64,000 nucleotides of DNA. Origin: Bacillus sp. V5-8f. Lineage in GTDB: Bacteria; Bacillota; Bacilli; Bacillales; DSM-1321. Shown here piece after piece: positions 59,765 to 64,000 of the stretch. The position numbers were made by a program, and so were the translations under genes. The notes beneath the pieces were generated by a model. It did no database searches. It was not told the origin of the DNA and saw only the letters and a list, made by a program, of their open reading frames with translations. The DNA lies in contig NZ_PGUW01000018.1 of the NCBI RefSeq assembly GCF_002863565.1, positions 79,361-143,360 of the forward strand, given 5' to 3'. Numbering within the stretch: the first letter of the stretch is position 1; the number at the start of each line of letters is the position of its first letter.

Positions 59765-61096
59765 ATGCCTTTAATATGGGCTATAGCCTTGGGTATTTTG
59801 TTAAATCCCCTGAATTCATCGATGATTTCAGTGGCTTTAGCACGGCTGCAAGTTCAGTTTGACTTATCTTTTGTAGATGCATCATGGCTTATTTCTACCT
59901 ATTATTTAACCAGCTCTATTGGACAGCCGATTATGGGTAAATTAAGTGATACGTTTAACCGGAAATATTTATTTTTAATCGGTTTAACCTTTGTGGCTGT
60001 CTCTTGTCTTTTGGCGCCTTTTTCTCCAAACTTCGAGAGCCTTGTAGCCATTCGGATGATTCAGGCGGTTGGCAGTTCCATGCTTTATCCGGCAGGGATG
60101 GCCACTGTTAGAAAACAAATAACGAAGAATCAAGCGCGGATGTTTGCGATTTTAAACATGTTCTCGTCCATATCCGCTGCCTTTGGACCAACCATTGGCG
60201 GTCTAGTCATCGGGGCAGCAGATTGGGAAGCGATATTTTGGATTAATTTTCCGATTATCATTCTTTCTTTTATTTTAACGCTTAAATTCTTCCCTAGTAA
60301 TACTGTAGAGAAAAGAAAAACCTCGCTGGATTATGCTGGGGTTGTCTTATTTTCTCTCACTCTAATCAGTTTGTTATTCTTTTTATTATCATTAGAGATG
60401 AAACCCAATTGGGTCAGTTTGGGTTTGTTTATTCTAGTTGGAATAGCTTTTTATACATATGAAGCAAAAAGGCTGGATCCCTTTATTGATGTAAAATCGT
60501 TTCGGAGTAATCGAAATGCCAGCATCGTTTATTTACAATACATTTTAGTCAACATTCTGTTTTACTCGTTGTTTTTCGGGGTACCTTCCTATTTGCAGCA
60601 GGTCATGCATTATAGTGCCAGCTTCACTGGAATCATGATGCTTTCCGTTGCTGGATTCGGTGTTATCGTCTCACCAATAGCTGGCAAATGGATTGATCAA
60701 ACTGGGACGTCCAAGCCTGCTTTAATTGCAGGCAGTTTTACAGCCATTATTGGAACAGGATTGCTCATGACCTTCCATGAAGCGACTTCTCCTGTTTACA
60801 TTTTTTTTGTTTTATGCATACTAGGCTGTACCAATGGGTTCAACAATCTCGGACTTCAAACAGCCCTGTATACATTCGTCAAACGTGAAGAAACTGGTAT
60901 CGCATCTGGCTTATTTATGACTTCACGCTACATCGGAACGATTTTTTCATCAAGCTTGCTCGGCCTATTTTTTGCTGATCGTGTATCTTTAGCAGGATTT
61001 CATCTGGTAGCCGTTTCCGGTTTGATTATTGGCTGTTTGATACTAATCCTTACGTCACGCCTTCCAGGGAAGGTTAGAGAAGGTTCTCCTGGTTGA
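59765..61096 (+). CDS. MFS transporter, DHA-type, 443 aa
   Basis: About 12-14 membrane helices. The family phrases are ALARLQVQFDLSFVDASWLI, GKLSDTFNRKYLFLIGL (motif A) and RMIQAVGSSMLYPAGMATV. The size and motifs fit the EmrB/QacA-like DHA group, whose members mostly export drugs, but relatives also import or export metabolites. Operon context with a ureide-type hydrolase suggests the substrate or product of that enzyme. GGAAGGGGATCTGTTCCC precedes the ATG. Confidence 0.88.
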   Translation: MPLIWAIALGILLNPLNSSMISVALARLQVQFDLSFVDASWLISTYYLTSSIGQPIMGKLSDTFNRKYLFLIGLTFVAVSCLLAPFSPNFESLVAIRMIQAVGSSMLYPAGMATVRKQITKNQARMFAILNMFSSISAAFGPTIGGLVIGAADWEAIFWINFPIIILSFILTLKFFPSNTVEKRKTSLDYAGVVLFSLTLISLLFFLLSLEMKPNWVSLGLFILVGIAFYTYEAKRLDPFIDVKSFRSNRNASIVYLQYILVNILFYSLFFGVPSYLQQVMHYSASFTGIMMLSVAGFGVIVSPIAGKWIDQTGTSKPALIAGSFTAIIGTGLLMTFHEATSPVYIFFVLCILGCTNGFNNLGLQTALYTFVKREETGIASGLFMTSRYIGTIFSSSLLGLFFADRVSLAGFHLVAVSGLIIGCLILILTSRLPGKVREGSPG

Positions 61097-61150
61097 GGTG
61101 CCTGACACTATCCGAGGAAGAGGAAGTGTGAGGTAATATCCCCTCTTAAA

Positions 61151-61188
61151 GGGACAAGTTCTTATATATATCTATAAGAACTTGTCCC
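61151..61188 (+). terminator. Long perfect hairpin after the MFS gene
   Basis: GGGACAAGTTCTTATA-TATATC-TATAAGAACTTGTCCC, 16 bp without mismatch, then CTTCC. The T-run is poor, so this is unusual as a terminator. Confidence 0.65.
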
Positions 61189-61340
61189 CTTCCGTATTAA
61201 ATTTAGCGAATTTCATCGCCTGTATTGGGTTTATACGAGGGGGGTCACAAACAGTTAAGAAACAATTTCTTCAAATCAAAGTTTTTCATTTCGACTTAAC
61301 TCTTATCCCTCCCCCGCGTATTTCCCTAAAGAGCACACAT

Positions 61341-61507
61341 CCAGGGTTCGAAAGTGCCAGCCTAGCCCTTTCGAATGTTTCAGAACCTGGTTTCGAAAGG
61401 GAGCCTGGTCCTTCCGAATGTTTCGGAACCTGGTTTCGAAAGGGCGCCTGGTCCTTCCGAATGCTTCGGAATGTCCATTTGATTACGGCCTTCCGAATGT
61501 TTGCAAA
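61341..61507. repeat. 43-bp tandem repeat, about 3.5 units
   Basis: Units at 61341-61385, 61386-61428, 61429-61471 and a partial 61472-61507. Units 2 and 3 differ at two bases. Each holds TTTCGAAAGG and CCTTCCGAATG as the two arms of a hairpin around GCCTGGT, so each unit is itself an inverted repeat rich in TTCGAA-like palindromes. Non-coding; located between a terminator and the decayed nuclease gene. Confidence 0.8.
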
Positions 61508-61586
61508 TTACAAATGCGGGGGGATTCCTATGGGAACTATTGTTGGTATAGGTGGTACATTAGATGTATAGAATCTTGTCATACCT

Positions 61587-62017
61587 TTAGAGGGCATCTT
61601 TATAAGGGAGGATGTCACTAATGGACAAATAAAGAAAGACGGTCGGCAGATCCTTATATATTTGCCGGCCACTAAACCGCAGTACCTTCCAGCCACTCTC
61701 CGCAAATAAGCATTTTTTCTTCGGTCTTGCGCTTTTTGTTCTGGACTACTATGATACGCCTTGCCATCACATTCAATAGCAATTCTATAAGCAGGAAGCG
61801 TTAGATCAATACGGTATTTACCACATGGTACCTGCGATTTGACATATTCGCCCCTTAAAATCAATGCATCATCTAACCTTCGTTCAATAGGTGACTCTAA
61901 CTTTTCACGCTCTAGATCCCCTGTGATCTGCTCTTTAAGAACAAATTCTTTTTTTGCCTTTAAATAAAAGAAAAAGGCAGAGAAAAGCAATAGAAAGAAG
62001 ACTGCCGCACCAATCAT
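61587..62017 (-). pseudogene. DUF559 endonuclease-like gene with a one-base deletion
   Basis: After an N-terminal membrane segment (AAVFFLLLFSAFFFYLKAKK) the DUF559 (Vsr-like) domain reads SPIERRLDDALILRGEYVKS, KYRIDLTLPAYRIAIECDGK and DRRKNAYLR. There the frame slips: one G is missing near 61700, and the proper continuation ESGWKVLRFSGRQIYKDLPT to LSISDILPYKDAL (TAA at 61587) lies in the next frame. The Asp, Glu-Cys-Asp and Lys nuclease residues are intact upstream of the lesion. Confidence 0.75.
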
Positions 62018-62086
62018 ACATAAACCTCCAGTGTTTAATGCTGCAGCAGTCTTTCCTTTCTGACGATGTCTGATACTCCGCGTTGT

Positions 62087-62311
62087 TTATATATCAAAAA
62101 AATCCTCCGTTTTAGCCCCAGGATCTATTTGCCTTATAGCTTTCATTATTTTCTTAATCACGTTTCCCGATGGAACATAATCAGGATTAGTACAAATACG
62201 TGAAACAGTATTCCTGCTAACTTTTGATGCTTTCACTAATTCCTCTTGGCTATAACCCTCTTTATCTAAGAATTTCCCTAATTTACTCCTTGTTTTCCTT
62301 TCCCAAAACAT
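62087..62311 (-). CDS. XRE-type small regulator, 74 aa
   Basis: ATG at 62311 is 7 nt behind GGGAGAG (longer frames have no ribosome site). An HTH is formed by LGKFLDKEGYSQEELVKASK and VSRNTVSRICTNPDYVPSGN, typical of Cro/C1-like repressors. The tail is RQIDPGAKTEDFFDI. Together with the HNH and other small genes on the same strand it points to a phage or integrative element edge. Confidence 0.85.
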   Translation of the reverse strand: MFWERKTRSKLGKFLDKEGYSQEELVKASKVSRNTVSRICTNPDYVPSGNVIKKIMKAIRQIDPGAKTEDFFDI

Positions 62312-62420
62312 GATGGATCTCTCCCTTGATTTCTTAGATGCATTATTGACGAAGTTTTTATTATTTATACGAAAGGTTTCCATCTGCTAACAATCTTTCA
62401 CAGCGTTTGGTGAACATTCA

Positions 62421-62573
62421 TCACTCAACAAAAAAATTTCGAGAAATTGGGAAACGTGTACAAGCAGTCTGTATATCCTTTATCAAGGCACCTATCATGG
62501 TACCTAACAAGGTAGATAACATGGTAGTTAGCAAATTCTGGCCAAAGTAACTGCCAAGGTATTTAACAGGCAT
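62421..62573 (-). CDS. Small hypothetical protein, 50 aa
   Basis: ATG at 62573 follows AGGGGGG by 5 nt, right behind the HNH gene. The peptide starts MPVKYLGSYFGQNLLTTMLS and has one hydrophobic helix (LLGTMIGALI). In phages a terminase small subunit usually follows the HNH gene; this is not recognisably one. The codons repeat GGTA-xx-TAAC-like units (62510-62540). Confidence 0.4.
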   Translation of the reverse strand: MPVKYLGSYFGQNLLTTMLSTLLGTMIGALIKDIQTACTRFPISRNFFVE

Positions 62574-62583
62574 TTGATCCCCC

Positions 62584-62949
62584 CTACCCCCTTCCGAATC
62601 CTCCGTCTTTTGTGGCTGTCTTGTGGCTATGACATGGCTTGCATAGGGTCTGCCAGTTGCTCGAGTCCCAGAATAGGGCTTGATTGCCCTTATGTGGCTT
62701 GATGTGGTCAACGTCCGTGCCGGGTCTTCCACACTCAACGCATAGAGGTAACCGTGCCAGGTGCATGGCTCGTGCCTTCCTCCACTTGCTGTTGTATCCT
62801 CGTTGAGTGGCTGTCCCTCTCTGCTTGTCTTGCTCCAGCTTGTACTGTTGGTAGGCTGCCTCATGCTGTTCACAGTACCGTTGACGGGTGAGTTGATTGC
62901 AGCCTGTTCTGTTGCATGGTTTCAATGGTCTGAGTGCCACGTTACTCAC
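62584..62949 (-). CDS. Phage-type HNH endonuclease, 121 aa
   Basis: The ββα-metal HNH site is clear: PLCVECGRPGTDVDHIKPHK (two Cys, Asp-His) and WDSSNWQTLCKPCHSHKTAT (Asn, two Cys, His). The preamble CNRTGCNQLTRQRYCEQHEA is an additional Cys4 zinc knuckle. This layout is typical of HNH proteins beside the cos site and terminase genes of tailed phages. GTG start overlaps the stop of the preceding gene (GTGAGTAA). No terminase follows, so the module is incomplete here. Confidence 0.9.
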   Translation of the reverse strand: MSNVALRPLKPCNRTGCNQLTRQRYCEQHEAAYQQYKLEQDKQRGTATQRGYNSKWRKARAMHLARLPLCVECGRPGTDVDHIKPHKGNQALFWDSSNWQTLCKPCHSHKTATKDGGFGRG

Positions 62950-63118
62950 TCCTGATCCATTTAACCAGTGTGTGTTTGGTGATTAGAACGATTAATCTTG
63001 GGTACTCATACCATCTGAAGATGTACTCCTTGTGTGCTGTCTTCCACATCATGAATGGCCAGCCATACCATTTGATTACAAGATTCATATCAAAAGCCAA
63101 ACCCTTAGTTGGATTCAT
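62942..63118 (-). CDS. Small basic phage-like protein, 58 aa
   Basis: ATG at complement 63116-63118 starts a frame MNPTKGLAFDMNLVIKWYGW to HTLVKWIRSE, with the stop overlapping the HNH start. Upstream codons in the same frame (RARLPEGKQRLALGCYYT) also look coding but have no start, so the 5' end may be truncated. Trp/Tyr-rich and basic; no known domain. Confidence 0.5.
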   Translation of the reverse strand: MNPTKGLAFDMNLVIKWYGWPFMMWKTAHKEYIFRWYEYPRLIVLITKHTLVKWIRSE

Positions 63119-63246
63119 GGTGTAGTAACAACCTAATGCAAGCCTTTGCTTTCCTTCAGGTAATCGTGCCCTTATCTAATCCCTCCCATAAAAAATAGCT
63201 ATCCAATGGACAGCCTCCTTGTTATGATGTATAAGTTAAATTCCAT

Positions 63247-63444
63247 ATGAAGGTGATTACACTGATTGAAGAAACTAAAGAACTCAATGGCTATGACACA
63301 ACCATTGTTTATGACTACAAAGAGTATCCTGATATCAAGAGCGGACGATGTGACAATTGTGATCACTCACTATTTAAAAGCTCTGCGAAAGATAATAAGT
63401 TCCTTAGAGAATGCAGCAATTGCGGAATGAAGAAGAGTATTTGA
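63247..63444 (+). CDS. DUF3797-like zinc-ribbon protein, 65 aa
   Basis: The protein carries two CxxC pairs (GRCDNCDHSLF and RECSNCGMKKSI) forming a zinc ribbon, with ELNGYDTTIVYDYKEYPDIK before them, as in the DUF3797 family of phages and Bacilli. AAGGTGATTACA lies inside the first codons, so initiation could be at the CTG codon just after (about 63262) instead of the ATG. Opposite strand to the phage genes on either side. Confidence 0.7.
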   Translation: MKVITLIEETKELNGYDTTIVYDYKEYPDIKSGRCDNCDHSLFKSSAKDNKFLRECSNCGMKKSI

Positions 63445-63510
63445 CTTTACAACTTTTGTCCTATATATTGGAGACTATTCCAATTTATGCGCATAACATT
63501 GGAGATCGGG

Positions 63511-63538
63511 ACCTCACTGTGAAAGGTGAGGTTTTTTA
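63511..63538 (+). terminator. Terminator after the zinc-ribbon gene
   Basis: ACCTCAC-TGTGAAAG-GTGAGGT followed by TTTTTT. Confidence 0.8.
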
Positions 63539-63739
63539 TTTCCTCCTTAACGCTCCACCCACACGCTTGTATGTATCACGATTCATCCCCATGATGTCCA
63601 CCCAGTTTACCTTTTCTTCCTTCTTCTTTTTATCCGGTGGTTTACCGCGGTAAGATTTACCCTTCCTCTTCTTCATCTGTCCTGTCATCTGCTTAAGCTT
63701 CTTTCTTTCAGAATCTTTTAAGTGGTCAACTATCTTCAC
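63536..63739 (-). CDS. Small very basic protein, 67 aa
   Basis: GTG at 63739 follows GAAGGTGATGAG. The product is rich in Lys/Arg with a KKRKGKSYRGKPPDKKKKEE stretch and ends MNRDTYKRVGGALRRK. Its appearance (basic, disordered, small) is common among phage genes of the late-regulator or head region, but no family is recognised. Confidence 0.5.
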   Translation of the reverse strand: MKIVDHLKDSERKKLKQMTGQMKKRKGKSYRGKPPDKKKKEEKVNWVDIMGMNRDTYKRVGGALRRK

Positions 63740-63763
63740 CTCATCACCTTCTTTGTACAAAAT

Positions 63764-63790
63764 AAAAAGCACCCCGAAGGATGCTTTTTT
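63764..63790 (-). terminator. Terminator of the gene at the right edge
   Basis: On the minus strand AAAAAGCA/TGCTTTTT arms (63764-63771 and 63782-63790) are followed by T-rich DNA, 13 bp after the stop of the edge gene. Confidence 0.75.
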
Positions 63791-63802
63791 TAATCATTTT
63801 TA

Positions 63803-64000
63803 TTATTTTATAATGACATTTGCAAAATTCATTACACCGTTATCTATTTGTCCACTGAAGACAACTTCCAGTTTTGTTATATTTTCAATTTGTAAATCAA
63901 CATTTGCTGGCAAGTCAGCAACTTTTAGATCATATGTTGCAATCAATTCCCCATCTCCATAAATCTCGAAATGATGCTCTCCCCAATTAGTACCATCCTC
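63803..64000 (-). CDS. C-terminal part of an NPCBM-like domain protein, cut by window edge
   Basis: 65 residues of C-terminus in view: HHFEIYGDGELIATYDLKVA, LPANVDLQIENITKLEVVFS, QIDNGVMNFANVIIK. The order (IYGDG, then strand, then LEVVFS, then Asn-containing end) matches the last strands of NPCBM/NEW2 carbohydrate-binding modules. The rest of the protein lies outside the window. TAA at 63803, terminator immediately after. Confidence 0.65.
   Translation of the reverse strand, partial: EDGTNWGEHHFEIYGDGELIATYDLKVADLPANVDLQIENITKLEVVFSGQIDNGVMNFANVIIK

Overview
The window is chromosomal DNA from an AT-rich, endospore-forming Bacillaceae, most like Bacillus, Peribacillus or Neobacillus; the genus is my inference. 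The evidence is strong AAGGAGG-type ribosome binding sites, three tiny YjcZ-type sporulation proteins, a decayed spore-coat laccase (cotA), a KinB-like sensor kinase, RsbR-type stressosome proteins, a Bacillus-type terpenoid cyclase (SqhC) and Bacillus-style MntR and Fur operators. No rRNA, tRNA or CRISPR array was seen.

Layout. 0-17 kb: a GltC-like LysR regulator cut by the left edge, a 2OG-Fe(II) prolyl hydroxylase, guaC, an enoyl-CoA hydratase/isomerase, a KinB-like kinase, a secreted beta-helix protein, a small P-loop kinase, remnants of cotA and of a PAS sensor kinase, YggT, and a MHYT-PAS-GGDEF-EAL protein. 16-21.9 kb: two tandem YjcZ genes, ZupT, MntH with a MntR box, and an SH3b3-amidase cell-wall hydrolase. 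22-37.7 kb: an accessory zone of small hypothetical genes, many broken by one indel or one nonsense codon, and packed with copies of a hairpin-forming intergenic repeat. It also holds a soluble chemoreceptor, a secreted nuclease, two RsbR-like STAS proteins and an EamA transporter preceded by a possible leader peptide. 37.9-41 kb: an operon of LSm-like (DUF2642-type) repeat proteins around an ArsB-type permease. 41.5-45.6 kb: DUF1284, cupin, a third YjcZ, a Cys-rich four-helix protein, NlpC/P60 and a YdhK lipoprotein. 45.7-49.4 kb: a Fur-controlled ferric-iron ABC transporter. 49.5-56.3 kb: a sugar-dehydrogenase-like propeller, DUF2515 and the divergent terpenoid cyclase, and a HXXEE protein. 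57-61.1 kb: a small catabolic-looking locus with a PuuE-like deacetylase, a cysteine hydrolase, an MFS transporter and a divergent regulator. 61.3-64 kb: a tandem repeat, a frameshifted DUF559 nuclease and a run of phage-type small genes (XRE, HNH, DUF3797-like).

Best leads. (1) The regulator at 58174-58938 fuses a MerR-like HTH to an isochorismatase-fold domain whose catalytic Cys is Ala. It appears to start at AUU behind a strong ribosome binding site. It faces an intact paralogous hydrolase across a perfect dyad that covers both promoters, which looks like a dead enzyme recruited as the ligand sensor of its own pathway. (2) A family of about twenty intergenic elements has a conserved CTGCCCC loop and stems that differ by compensating changes. 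(3) A Pro4-containing leader ORF and hairpin precede the EamA gene. (4) A 21-residue peptide with twelve basic residues sits behind a strong ribosome binding site.
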